From the NCBI GenBank assembly GCA_023229245.1, contig JALNZU010000018.1:7637-71636 (forward strand): a stretch of DNA of 64,000 nt, written 5' to 3'. Origin of the DNA: Bacteroidales bacterium. GTDB taxonomy: Bacteria > Bacteroidota > Bacteroidia > Bacteroidales > F082. The translations under genes were made by a program, and so were the position numbers. Under the pieces are notes generated by a model, which had not been told where the DNA came from, ran no database searches, and saw only the letters and a list, made by a program, of their open reading frames with translations. Of the stretch, positions 9,973 through 19,792 are shown in pieces (position 1 is the stretch's first letter; each line of letters opens with the position of its first letter).

Positions 9973-12900
9973 CTATTTTCGTATCACAATCCGCTGATTT
10001 CTCACCACTGACGCAGATGATATCTTCATTAAATACATGCCTTCGGATAGATGACCCAAAGAAATAGTTTTTGTAGCTGCATGAACATCCGAACACTCTT
10101 CCATATATACTAACTCGCCTAATGTATTAAAAAGACTGATTGAATATGCCGTTTGATGTTCGTCTAAAACAATTGTCAACTGACCATCAGTCGGATTTGG
10201 ATAGACATAAAGTGCATCTACAAATCTTTCATCAGTTCCAATAGTGCTGTGAACAATAGTTTCTGAAGCTTCAGACCATTCACCTTGTCCACAAATATTG
10301 ACAGCAGCAACTTGTACTGATGCTATTCCTGTAAATTCCATATTCCAGCTTATTATGGCTTCCGGTGTAGCTCCACTTATTGTTCCGGCCACTGGTGGTT
10401 CAATTTTCCACATATAGGATACGGCACCAAGGACAGGTTCTACGCTTACCGTACTTTGCACATACAACGCATGATCTATTGTATCAGGGGTGATGGGCTT
10501 GACAGCTTGCCCGGGTAACTGATACAATATAATCTGATGGAAGCCATCAGCATGAGTAACGCAATTATTTCCATCCGATACCTGAATTAGTTGATAAGTT
10601 GTTGTTGATTCAGGGAAAACCTGCTGATTCCACGGTGTTTCCGTAGCGAAAACAGATTCCATATCCTGAATATCAACTATCCAAGGGGCCTGGCCTGTCA
10701 TCGTCAAAACAATCATAGCTGCTTCTCCTTCACATACTCGTGGATCACCAGAAACACTTACCGTTGGCAATGGATGAATCATTAACAGCATAGAACTTTC
10801 CACCATAGTTTCATTTCCATAAACAAAAAGGGTCAATTTGATGCTCCCTTGTGCAATATCTTGTTCTGAAGGAGTGTAAATTGGATTGATGATAGTCGCA
10901 TCCGAGAAGACACCTGTTCCATTCGTACTCCATGACACACTATCGTTTGCAGAAGCACTTGCATTCAACTGATAACTTTCGCCTGCACATATGGCAGCAT
11001 CTTCACCCGCCCAACCAGAGGTATTGAGTCTGAGAGGAAATACAATATAGTCTAACCAGGCACAGTCTTCACCGTCAGAGCCATTGGCATCTTTCAGATA
11101 CACCCATTTAAACACATGATTACCGGCTGAAACCGGATAAGTAACTTTTCCCCATTTGATATCTCCTGTCCATTCGCCCATTTTTGTAGCATCTATATAA
11201 AAATGCAACTTATCAAAACCCGATTCTGATGAAACCTTTCGATAAAATGAGATTGAATCATCAATATTAGACTCATACTGAAGCAATAGCTGTGAGCTCT
11301 GACTATGACTTATGGCACCTGATTTGGCTGAAAACTCACCTTCATAAGGCTCAACATCTGTGATGATCCAGGGTTGATTTCCTCCATTGATCCATTGAAA
11401 ATCAGTAAAGTCTCCAGACTCAAAGTCTTCAACCATCAAACCAATCTTTGACAGAAAAATATTCTGTGCCGTATATACCCCTGCCGTTACATTGATCGCT
11501 AACTCAACTAAAGTCCCTACCGGTGTATCATCTGCGATTGTTATTGAAAACAAAGCCTCGGCAGTTTGGCCAAAAGACATGGAACCTATTGATGATTCAG
11601 ATAAATTCATCTGAACAAAAGGTGAAGAACAAGTTAATAGGGACGTAACATCATGTGCGTCGCTATGACCGATATTTATAACAGTTGCAATCAGATCAAC
11701 TGTTTCGCCCGGGTCTAATCGTCGGTTCCCATTTCCTGTCTCATCATTTATCCTCAATTTAGTGATTTCAAACTCTGGTGCCAAAGCAATCAGATTGAAG
11801 TCGGCAGCCCAGCTTCCTTCATCAGCAATAATTTGTAATTGAAACGGTAACAGCATATTATCAGGAACCTCATCGCTTAGGTTAAACGCAAACGCATCTT
11901 CTATTAGCACTAACTGATCGGGGAGCAAAGTTCCATAATCAGCAATATCATCTGTAATAATCACATAAGGAGAAGAACTACTTAAGCTGACCTGAACATT
12001 AGTGGCATTCTCGACACCAAAATTTTTAACTTGTATCCCAAGAACAGCATCAGAATCATAATGAACACTATTTGATGGGATGCCGTCAATGGTGCTGGAA
12101 ACAAAAGCTACAAAAGGTCCTGTAGCAGGAAGAATATCAATCTCATCCAGATAGGTTACTTTATTATATCCAAATACTGCTATTCTTAATGTACCAATAT
12201 TTGTAATTGGTGGAAAGCTGATGGTAGCTGAACCATTGGATACTACGCCAGTACCTAAAATCTCTCCATTTATAGTGAGTGAAACTGTAGCGCCTTCAGA
12301 ATCGGCATTCACTACCATTTCATCCATTCCTAGATGTAAAACCGAGATATGGCTTACATTCATTTCGGTTGGAGGTTTTGTCCTTAGTGTAAGTGTCGGA
12401 TCGCCAAATAAAATCCAGGTATCATGTGTACTAATACCCGAACTACCATGTAGATCGATCATTCGCATGCTGCCATTGGTAGAAAGGCCTCCTAAAGTTC
12501 TTTTAATATTTTCAGCATAACCTTCTACTAATATAGTTACCATTTCATCCTGGCCAGTCATAGGTGCAAGCCATGGCTGTGATATCCAACTCATTTTGGC
12601 ACCTATGGCACCGGTAGGCTGTCCATTGTGAGAGGCTCTGGTCCACGCCTCCGCAAAACAAGTACCTTCCGTAAAACGGCCATTATCGCATGCTACTGCC
12701 CAAATAACCGGCCACCTATCTGTATTGGTAAGCATATTGACATGTGAACTGGAGTAATTTGCTACGCTCCAACTGTTTTGTGAGCCATGATTACAATAAT
12801 TAATAATACTGGTTCCCTCATTGATACGCTGCGAAATTTGTTCTGCATTGGTGTTAGGTACCCCAGGCACATTGCCATCATATTCCCTGTGCACCATCTG

Positions 12901-14127
12901 ATAGGTATAATTCAGCAGGCTATCACGAATATAATCCATGTGCACATAATCAGCTTCACCCCCATTGTGGCCGCTGCCGGCTCCTTCATTACGAGCAATA
13001 CCTGTTCCAGTCGCTAACCAATCGGCTGATTGGTTTAAATCACGCTCATAACTGATGACACGTTGTACCATAGTTTGAGTATGAGCTACGGTCTCTACTG
13101 AAAAACGCCCCACAAACACCTCATTATATGAATCATCACCCTCCAAGTACCCATAATAATTATCGGAATAACCACCAGAATTACTGATATAATAACTTGG
13201 GATATGCTGATGATCGCCTACTAATAAAAGATGGGTCAATCCATGTGTATGGTAATAGTCAGATATAAATTCTTTGATGGATTCAGGCGTTGATCCTACT
13301 GATGCCACATCTAACATTTCAGTAGGTCTGCCTATGGTGTTTTTCCACTCAACAAACGGCTGCATGGCTTCCATAAACTGCTGATCGGACAAAACTAACA
13401 ATGCACCCTGCTCCTCTAAAACAGGATATCTGTTCTGTACATAGTCGTAATTCACAAAATGCCGGGCATAAAGCTGCATAAACTCATAATCTTCTGTTGG
13501 TTTATAGCTACTTCGGTTCAACTGGTTCTCACCCCCTGTTCCCACTTTATATGCTTCTATAGTCATACTATGATATACCCGCAAAGTACGTGTAACGGGA
13601 TTATATGCCACTGGCATGAAGGTGATTACCTGACCTCTGTATCCTCTAAGTATATACGGGTCTTCCAATTGAGCTCTTACAGCCGGGAAAAACGCATCTT
13701 GCTCATACAACGAACTATAGGTATAAGGTACGCTTGCCGGATCAATCTGGCGCGAAAAATCACCTTTGGAAGGCGCAATATCTATGTCAGTGTATTCTTC
13801 AAAATCAGCTGACAATAGCCTCAGTTCCATCATGTCCTGATCGCCTATGATCATTGATAGGGCATATTTAGGCAGGTCTGGAGCTCCTGGCTCACAGATC
13901 GATACCATTTCCGGAAGACTGATGATCGATGCCTTACCCCGAGGCGTTTCAACAGAAGTATTAGCAAATCCACTGATATCAAAACGAATGACAGTGTGTG
14001 ATTCATCTGCTTCCAATACCTGATAATGTAATCTTTTACTATTTTCAGACTTGATTGAAACCCAATTATCTGAAAACGCAAATAAACAAATTAGGCTAAA
14101 TACTGATATAAACAATAATCTCCTCAT
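9973..14127 (-). CDS. Gingipain-type C25 cysteine protease with T9SS sorting domain
   Basis: About 1,384 residues from the ATG at 14127 (MRRLLFISVFS, signal peptide ending near 'AFSDN'); an ATG two codons earlier (14133) is equally possible. The longer frame to 14199 is rejected because it runs into the -7 promoter element. A propeptide-like region is followed by the C25 catalytic domain with 'NYCNHGS' (His447) and 'AVACDNGRF' (Cys480). The 33-residue His-Cys spacing matches the RgpB dyad (His211/Cys244). 'CFAEAWTRA' follows. Downstream are Ig-like/CARDB-like modules (two with 'N.G...A..V'), a MAM-like segment, an Ig-like stretch and a type A C-terminal sorting domain ('VYPNPTDGQLTI'). It is predicted to be an exported, surface-associated endopeptidase; cleavage specificity cannot be read from the sequence. 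Confidence 0.92.
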   Translation of the reverse strand: MRRLLFISVFSLICLFAFSDNWVSIKSENSKRLHYQVLEADESHTVIRFDISGFANTSVETPRGKASIISLPEMVSICEPGAPDLPKYALSMIIGDQDMMELRLLSADFEEYTDIDIAPSKGDFSRQIDPASVPYTYSSLYEQDAFFPAVRAQLEDPYILRGYRGQVITFMPVAYNPVTRTLRVYHSMTIEAYKVGTGGENQLNRSSYKPTEDYEFMQLYARHFVNYDYVQNRYPVLEEQGALLVLSDQQFMEAMQPFVEWKNTIGRPTEMLDVASVGSTPESIKEFISDYYHTHGLTHLLLVGDHQHIPSYYISNSGGYSDNYYGYLEGDDSYNEVFVGRFSVETVAHTQTMVQRVISYERDLNQSADWLATGTGIARNEGAGSGHNGGEADYVHMDYIRDSLLNYTYQMVHREYDGNVPGVPNTNAEQISQRINEGTSIINYCNHGSQNSWSVANYSSSHVNMLTNTDRWPVIWAVACDNGRFTEGTCFAEAWTRASHNGQPTGAIGAKMSWISQPWLAPMTGQDEMVTILVEGYAENIKRTLGGLSTNGSMRMIDLHGSSGISTHDTWILFGDPTLTLRTKPPTEMNVSHISVLHLGMDEMVVNADSEGATVSLTINGEILGTGVVSNGSATISFPPITNIGTLRIAVFGYNKVTYLDEIDILPATGPFVAFVSSTIDGIPSNSVHYDSDAVLGIQVKNFGVENATNVQVSLSSSSPYVIITDDIADYGTLLPDQLVLIEDAFAFNLSDEVPDNMLLPFQLQIIADEGSWAADFNLIALAPEFEITKLRINDETGNGNRRLDPGETVDLIATVINIGHSDAHDVTSLLTCSSPFVQMNLSESSIGSMSFGQTAEALFSITIADDTPVGTLVELAINVTAGVYTAQNIFLSKIGLMVEDFESGDFTDFQWINGGNQPWIITDVEPYEGEFSAKSGAISHSQSSQLLLQYESNIDDSISFYRKVSSESGFDKLHFYIDATKMGEWTGDIKWGKVTYPVSAGNHVFKWVYLKDANGSDGEDCAWLDYIVFPLRLNTSGWAGEDAAICAGESYQLNASASANDSVSWSTNGTGVFSDATIINPIYTPSEQDIAQGSIKLTLFVYGNETMVESSMLLMIHPLPTVSVSGDPRVCEGEAAMIVLTMTGQAPWIVDIQDMESVFATETPWNQQVFPESTTTYQLIQVSDGNNCVTHADGFHQIILYQLPGQAVKPITPDTIDHALYVQSTVSVEPVLGAVSYMWKIEPPVAGTISGATPEAIISWNMEFTGIASVQVAAVNICGQGEWSEASETIVHSTIGTDERFVDALYVYPNPTDGQLTIVLDEHQTAYSISLFNTLGELVYMEECSDVHAATKTISLGHLSEGMYLMKISSASVVRNQRIVIRK

Positions 14128-14196
14128 AATCATCTTTTTAAAAAAACAGTAATTATTGATCTGTTCATGGTACATATTATTTGAATTCGTTATGGA

Positions 14197-14204
14197 CAAA
14201 AGTA
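14197..14204 (-). promoter_or_regulatory. -7 element of the C25 protease gene
   Basis: On the minus strand the bases read TACTTTTG, matching the Bacteroidota -7 consensus TAnnTTTG. No clear TTG lies at the expected -33 distance. The implied transcript start near 14190 leaves a leader of about 60 nt before the ATG at 14127, which argues against an upstream start codon. The rest of 14128-14468 is AT-rich and shows no gene. Confidence 0.5.
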
Positions 14205-14468
14205 GAAAAACAATGACGGCATTATTTCAGTAGTATCTGGTAATAGGTATCAGTAGTTATTGGTATTTTAACTGTAAAACAATAAAACTTCCTGTTTTCA
14301 ATTAGATTATCGTTTAATTTTGATTTTAAATCACAAAAATGATACATAGAATTACATATTTATTAAATCTTATACTAATTTTTACCTACACAACAATTAT
14401 TAAATTATCAGATCAATCAAGAAGCTATAGAATCAATATCAACATAAATTAAAAAAATCAGATTTCTT

Positions 14469-17300
14469 ATGAATAATCAAAGACATTCCTTTTCCTTGTT
14501 TTGCAGACTTCTTTCGTTGATCATCTTTTTATGGGGTGTTCAGATATCATTTCCTGCGTATAGTGATTCAGATCATTATTTTTCAAATCCACATCTCACT
14601 GACACTATAGTTGTAAACCCACCACCAAGTCAGTTATTAGCTGTTGACGCCGGACAATCCGTAAAGCTTACATGGAAAGCACCTGTTCCATTTAATAAAA
14701 AGAACACAACGAGCTTCAGGGATACATTTGAGTTGAATAAAAAGATTGATTTAAAAGAAGTGACACAGTTGGATAATGCAGATGATCCGACGAATGCTAC
14801 CCCCATTACCTTCTACAAAGGCCGTAAAGACCTTGAATATCCGAACGTCATTTTCGATAACGGCCCTTTCATTAATGCGCCTGGTGCCGGCCCTGATGGA
14901 AGTGATCTGAGTGTGTTGCAATCGGAGAGCCTGAATATGAGCACTCATGGCGCTGGTGTTCAACACTGGGTTGGATACACTCTGGCTGATGACTTCACAT
15001 TAAATGAGGCCAGTGTAATCGAAAGTTTTGCCTTTTATGCATATCAAACGGGAAGTACAAAAAACAGTGCTATTGATGAGGCTTATATACAAATATGGGA
15101 TGGTGATCCACGTGAAGACGGTCAGATCATCTGGGGCGATATGACTACCAATATTTTATCAGCCACTTACTGGACAAATTCTTACAGAGTGAGTGAAACA
15201 AGTATTGTAACTACACGTCCAATAATGAATGTTACATGCGTTACACCTCAACTAATCCTACAGCCGGGTACGTATTGGGTTCAGTTCAGCCTTGACGGTA
15301 CCATGGATAACGGTCCATGGGCTATTCCAATTACTATAAACGGAGTAACGAATACAGGAAACGCAATCCATATTTCACCGGACGGTTGGATACCATATTT
15401 AGATGGAAACACCAATGAACCACAAGGATTTCCTTTTGTCATTCAAGGTATAACCGGAAATGGTAATTATGTAAATGGATCATTATCAGGATATAAGATA
15501 CTGAGAGATGGAGAATTAATAGCAACATTAGGGCCTGAAACTACAAGTTTTCACGATCAATCATTGCAAGGCGGCACTTATACGTATTCGCTAATTGCAC
15601 TATATGATCAGCCTTTCCCGGGAGAGTCTAACCCATTAATAACCAAAGCTATCGTCATTGATCCTGCAGACTTGCCTTTTGTAGAAACATGGACAAAAAC
15701 TAATTTTCAAGATAATAATTGGACATTCAGTCCTATACAAGGAAATTGGAAAATGGAAAATAGCTCTGGCAATCCAGCACCTACAGCAAGATTTTACTGG
15801 AGTCCGGGCTTAGGAAATTATTATCTCGCACTGATCAGCAATTATATTGATGCTACTCAGGCTGTTGACAATGTTACACTCCAATTTGATATCCTTTTGA
15901 GCAATTACGCTAATACAGGAAACGAAAAATTATTAGTCAGTGTATGGGATGGAAATGACTGGGTACTGATAGAAACCTTTTCAAATACAAATTCAATATT
16001 TTGGACTACTAAAACATACGACATTACGCCGCATGCACTAAATAAGCTAACCAAAGTAAAATTCGAAGCCAGAGGCAATAACTCAACCAACATTAAGTAT
16101 TGGGAAATTGATAATATCAAGGTATATGAAGGCATATCAAATCTTATCCCAAAAATTTCAGTCAATCCCACTAACCTGAAATTCTGGGTTCCGCTTGACG
16201 GCAGTCAAAGTAAGACAATAGATATGACAAATATTGGCATTGATCCTCTGTATTGGATGAATACCGTTCAATATGCTGATCAGTATATGATGAAAACCAG
16301 TGATCTTCATGGAATCTCTACAGATATACAATCAGAAGCACTCCATGCCGCAGCTCTGAGCTCAAAAGAAGTAAATGAGGCAGATACTGTGATACTGCAT
16401 TACGACACAGAACAAGCTAATGCAATGGGACTAACAAATGGCGGTTATTTTTATGCAGCAGTACGATTTCCGCTTGATATAACTAACTCTTACGAAAGCT
16501 ACTCCATAACTTCAGTTGATATCTTCATTGAAGATGCTCCCATAAACAGTACTCTGTATATATGGAACAAAGGCAGTGACTTCGGACCAGGCAAGCAATT
16601 ACATCGACAAGCATTTACAGCTACTGCCAACAGCTGGAATACAATTACACTAAATTCTCCTATAGCTATTACATCACAGGATATTTGGATAGGTTATTCT
16701 ATGACACATTTATATAACCAACTCCCAGCCGGCTGCGATGCCGGACCGGCAAATCCTGAAGGTAACTGGATATCAACCGATGGCACAAACTGGAAACATC
16801 TGACAGAATATGATTTTTACTTTAACTGGAATATCAGGGCAAGAGCACAAAGTAGTAGCTATAACTGGATTAGCCTGACACAAAACTCAGGAACTATCTA
16901 TCCTAATGACTCACAACAGCTTACCGTTACTGCCAATGCAAGCGATCTGCCCGCAGGCAGACATCATGCCAATATCGTTATTGCCAGCAACGATCCGGAT
17001 ACTCCCTATAAAATAGTTCCAGTCGAACTGAATGTCGGAGTAGGCTTACACGAAGATGAGCAAGAAAAATTTACAGTATTTCCAATACCGGCCAATGAAA
17101 AGTGTATGATTAAATTAGATACCGACTTCCAAAATCTTCGTATCATTAGTTCCTTGGGGAAAGTTATGATCGAGATGAACGTATCTGGAAAAAGAGACAT
17201 ACAACTCAACACACAAACCTATACCCCTGGAGCCTATATCCTGCAACTCATCAGTGCGGAAGGTTACCAGTACAATAAACCCATACTGATCAGCCGATAA
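14469..17300 (+). CDS. Modular T9SS cargo protein with FN3-like and choice-of-anchor-J-like domains
   Basis: 943 residues with a long signal peptide (hydrophobic core around residues 13-30). In order: an FN3-like strand set near 50-75; a 180-residue beta-rich domain ('WVGYTLADDFTL', 'YIQIWDGDPREDG', 'LQPGTYWVQFSLDG') often seen in Bacteroidota extracellular proteins; and an FN3 tail. Next come a MAM/choice-of-anchor-J-like module ('LPFVETWTKTNFQDNNWTF' to 'KYWEIDNIKV', about 400-545) clearly related to those of the giant gene at the left edge, and a BACON-like pair split by an inserted domain. A type A sorting domain ('VFPIPANEKCMI', 'GAYILQLIS') ends the protein. It is transcribed away from the protease gene. 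Function unknown; probably a secreted binding or scaffold protein. Confidence 0.85.
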   Translation: MNNQRHSFSLFCRLLSLIIFLWGVQISFPAYSDSDHYFSNPHLTDTIVVNPPPSQLLAVDAGQSVKLTWKAPVPFNKKNTTSFRDTFELNKKIDLKEVTQLDNADDPTNATPITFYKGRKDLEYPNVIFDNGPFINAPGAGPDGSDLSVLQSESLNMSTHGAGVQHWVGYTLADDFTLNEASVIESFAFYAYQTGSTKNSAIDEAYIQIWDGDPREDGQIIWGDMTTNILSATYWTNSYRVSETSIVTTRPIMNVTCVTPQLILQPGTYWVQFSLDGTMDNGPWAIPITINGVTNTGNAIHISPDGWIPYLDGNTNEPQGFPFVIQGITGNGNYVNGSLSGYKILRDGELIATLGPETTSFHDQSLQGGTYTYSLIALYDQPFPGESNPLITKAIVIDPADLPFVETWTKTNFQDNNWTFSPIQGNWKMENSSGNPAPTARFYWSPGLGNYYLALISNYIDATQAVDNVTLQFDILLSNYANTGNEKLLVSVWDGNDWVLIETFSNTNSIFWTTKTYDITPHALNKLTKVKFEARGNNSTNIKYWEIDNIKVYEGISNLIPKISVNPTNLKFWVPLDGSQSKTIDMTNIGIDPLYWMNTVQYADQYMMKTSDLHGISTDIQSEALHAAALSSKEVNEADTVILHYDTEQANAMGLTNGGYFYAAVRFPLDITNSYESYSITSVDIFIEDAPINSTLYIWNKGSDFGPGKQLHRQAFTATANSWNTITLNSPIAITSQDIWIGYSMTHLYNQLPAGCDAGPANPEGNWISTDGTNWKHLTEYDFYFNWNIRARAQSSSYNWISLTQNSGTIYPNDSQQLTVTANASDLPAGRHHANIVIASNDPDTPYKIVPVELNVGVGLHEDEQEKFTVFPIPANEKCMIKLDTDFQNLRIISSLGKVMIEMNVSGKRDIQLNTQTYTPGAYILQLISAEGYQYNKPILISR

Positions 17301-17324
17301 CATTAATCCCCCACTTTATTAACC

Positions 17325-17363
17325 GAAAACAGGTATTTTACGTACAATACCTGTTTTCTTTTT
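17325..17363 (+). terminator. Rho-independent terminator
   Basis: A 13-bp perfect stem (17325-17337 with 17346-17358) with an 8-nt loop and a trailing run of T residues lies 25 bp after the stop of the modular T9SS gene. Confidence 0.85.
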
Positions 17364-17415
17364 GCATCTTTTACAAAACAATTTAAATTAGCCCGACATA
17401 AAAAAATGTTTGGCT

Positions 17416-19014
17416 ATGAATAAATTAACTTTACTGAGTACAGCGTTTTTCATTTCACTGTTATGGCCTTGTTCCATATTAGCCCAAAACGATGCTGTTG
17501 TTGACCGTATCATCGAAATTGGCACTACCGACAATCGTACTATGGAGCATTTAGATATACTTACCAACAGGTTTGGTGGCCGTATCCTAGGTTCTGATGC
17601 GTACGACAATGCTGCCCGCTGGGCTGCCGAGAAGTTCAGAGAGTGGGGTATGGAAGTGATCCTTGACGATGTAGGCGAGCTGCCTGTTGGATTCAACCGG
17701 GGCCCATGGTTTGGTCGCATGCTGAGTGAAAATGGCATGAACCTGCATTTTGCAACACCTTCCTATACATCTGGTACCAAAGGAGTTCAAAAAGGTCATG
17801 TAGTCATCGAACCTAAAACACAAATACAGTTCGACCGAATGAAAGGCAAACTGAATGGAGCATGGGTATTAGTATCAGGCAAGAGTAAAGGATGGCCGAT
17901 TGACTTCTCAGAAGAAGCAGATCAGAAACGAACTGAGATCATCGCTCAAAATGCGGAGATAGAAAAGAAAAACTTTGAGATACAACGCGAAAACTGGCAG
18001 AATCGTGGCAGTGGAAAACCCGAAAAAGAACTGCTGCCATATATAGAAGAGCCAGCCTTGTTTTATCAAGAAATGGTAGAAGCCGGTATTTTAGGTATCA
18101 TACAGTCAGCCCCTAATCCGATCACTGCACTGTACGACCGTAAGAATTTAGAAAATATGAGCTTCGAGAACCTGCCTGGCGTACCCGACATCAAGCTTGA
18201 CGAACATCAGTACGCCATCATCGAGCAAATGGCAAAAGAACGGCAGCGGTTTGAGTTAGAGTTTAATATCCGTAATCATTTTCGCTTAGGACCTATCCCT
18301 TATCATAATGTTATTGGAGTAATTCCTGGCACCGAATTCCCGGATGAATATGTGATTGTAAGCGCCCATCTTGATTCGTATGACGTAGCTACGGGCACAG
18401 TGGACAATGGCTCGGGTGCAGCACCTACTATAGAAGTAGCACGCCTGCTGATGGAAGCAGATGCAAAACCTAAACGTAGTATTATGGTCATCTTATGGAC
18501 AGGCGAAGAGTTTGGACTCTTAGGCTCACAAAGTTGGGTAGACCGGAATACCGATAAACATGATAAGATAGCAAATATGTTTAACAGAGACGGAGGCCCT
18601 ACCGTAGCTAACAGCATCAGCGTGCCAGTCGCCATGATGGAAGATTTTGAAAAAATTTGCGAGCCGCTGAACAGCATCAACCCAGAGTTTCCGTTCACCC
18701 TCAAAGAAAGCACTCCCATGAAACGCCCAACAAAACCATGGAGCACCGATAGCGGCCCTTTTGCAGTTGCCGGAATACCCACACTGACATTCGGTACTGC
18801 CGATACCAAAGGATACGACTTCAACTACGGTGAAATATGGCACACCGAGCGCGACTTGTATAATATGGCTATACCAGAATATTTAGAACATACTCCCATT
18901 GTTACAGCCATAGTGGTGTATGGAATCGCAAACCTTGATCATCTGCTCTCACGAGAAGGATACTGGTTAAAAAACAGCAACGAGAAAGAAACTAAAGGAA
19001 AAAAGAAAAAATAA
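17416..19014 (+). CDS. M28-family metallopeptidase, exported
   Basis: 532 residues from the ATG at 17416 (MNKLTLLSTAFF, signal peptide ending near 'ILAQN'). An in-frame TTG at 17410 is less likely. The catalytic domain shows the complete co-catalytic zinc set of M28 aminopeptidases: His318 in 'AHLDSYD', Asp330 in 'VDNGSGA', Glu364-Glu365 in 'WTGEEFG', Asp392 in 'NRDGGP' and His476 in 'WHTERD'. A PA-like insert lies near 110-260, with an unusually charged segment around 160-200. The architecture resembles carboxypeptidase Q/plasma glutamate carboxypeptidase homologues, so a periplasmic dipeptidase or aminopeptidase is expected. The C-terminus is very lysine-rich and lacks a T9SS domain. Confidence 0.9.
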   Translation: MNKLTLLSTAFFISLLWPCSILAQNDAVVDRIIEIGTTDNRTMEHLDILTNRFGGRILGSDAYDNAARWAAEKFREWGMEVILDDVGELPVGFNRGPWFGRMLSENGMNLHFATPSYTSGTKGVQKGHVVIEPKTQIQFDRMKGKLNGAWVLVSGKSKGWPIDFSEEADQKRTEIIAQNAEIEKKNFEIQRENWQNRGSGKPEKELLPYIEEPALFYQEMVEAGILGIIQSAPNPITALYDRKNLENMSFENLPGVPDIKLDEHQYAIIEQMAKERQRFELEFNIRNHFRLGPIPYHNVIGVIPGTEFPDEYVIVSAHLDSYDVATGTVDNGSGAAPTIEVARLLMEADAKPKRSIMVILWTGEEFGLLGSQSWVDRNTDKHDKIANMFNRDGGPTVANSISVPVAMMEDFEKICEPLNSINPEFPFTLKESTPMKRPTKPWSTDSGPFAVAGIPTLTFGTADTKGYDFNYGEIWHTERDLYNMAIPEYLEHTPIVTAIVVYGIANLDHLLSREGYWLKNSNEKETKGKKKK

Positions 19015-19097
19015 AACCCATCAATGATCTGCCCCCTTCTTACACGCTAGAAAATGTCTTGCTGAGAAAATTATTTTTTAAAAACTCTTAAAACTCC

Positions 19098-19127
19098 TTG
19101 ACGATAGGAAATTTTATTGTACTTTTG
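19098..19127 (+). promoter_or_regulatory. Promoter of the TetR-RND operon
   Basis: TTG (19098-19100) is followed after 19 bp by TACTTTTG (19120-19127), a close match to the Bacteroidota -33/-7 consensus. Transcription would start near 19134, about 25 nt before the ATG at 19159. This also rules out the longer frame beginning at 19117. Confidence 0.75.
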
Positions 19128-19158
19128 CACCGAAAAACGTTTTTGGTACAATTATATC

Positions 19159-19740
19159 ATGGGCTCAGTTTCAACAAAAGATATCATAGTAGAAGTAGCC
19201 GGCAGGCTGTTCAGCCGATATGGGTTTCACAAGACATCCATGGATGAAATAGCAAGAACAGCACGTAAAGCCAAAGGATCGCTTTACTACCATTTTGCCA
19301 GCAAAGAAGAACTTTTCAGAGAAGTGATATTCAAAGAGTTTGAATCTTTTAAAAATCAATTGGAAATCATCACCACAGACACTCGTTTAAGTGCATTCGA
19401 AAAGATCAAACACTATCTCCTCAAAAGAATGGAAATTCTTAACACCGCTACAAACTACCATGAAACACTGCAAGCAGACTTCTTCGAGAAATTCCATTTT
19501 GTGGATCAGCTTCGCAACGACCTGACAAAATGGGAAAAAGAAAAACTGCATGCAATGATCTTGCAAGGAATTGCCAAAGGCGAAATTAAATTAAATGAAC
19601 ATATTGATGTATTGTTAGATATGCTGCTTATGGTACTGAAAGGACTTGAAATACCATTTTTCCTGCAAAAACAATACAACAATTACGCTCCCTACTTCGA
19701 AGGGTTAATTGATATTTTAAACAAAGGAATATCTACATAA
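19159..19740 (+). CDS. TetR/AcrR-family transcriptional regulator
   Basis: 193 residues from the ATG at 19159, just downstream of a consensus promoter. The N-terminal helix-turn-helix is typical ('AGRLFSRYGFHKTSMDEIARTARKAKGSLYYHFASKEELF', split here over residues about 14-53). The C-terminal ligand-binding half is all-helical and not family-specific. It is the first gene of an apparent four-gene operon with an RND exporter, a LolA-like protein and an outer-membrane barrel (gaps of 52, 23 and 18 bp). It most likely represses its own operon in response to a hydrophobic ligand; the ligand is not evident. Confidence 0.92.
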   Translation: MGSVSTKDIIVEVAGRLFSRYGFHKTSMDEIARTARKAKGSLYYHFASKEELFREVIFKEFESFKNQLEIITTDTRLSAFEKIKHYLLKRMEILNTATNYHETLQADFFEKFHFVDQLRNDLTKWEKEKLHAMILQGIAKGEIKLNEHIDVLLDMLLMVLKGLEIPFFLQKQYNNYAPYFEGLIDILNKGIST

Positions 19741-19792
19741 TTTTTTTATCATAAACCGACTATAAAACATAAATAGTATAAATATAGCATAA

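Noticed and set aside
14128..14199. Longer N-terminus for the C25 protease
   Set aside because: The extra codons overlap the -7 element and precede a normal signal peptide.
18303..18824. 173-residue antisense ORF inside the M28 peptidase
   Set aside because: Lies opposite the catalytic core with all zinc ligands intact on the plus strand.
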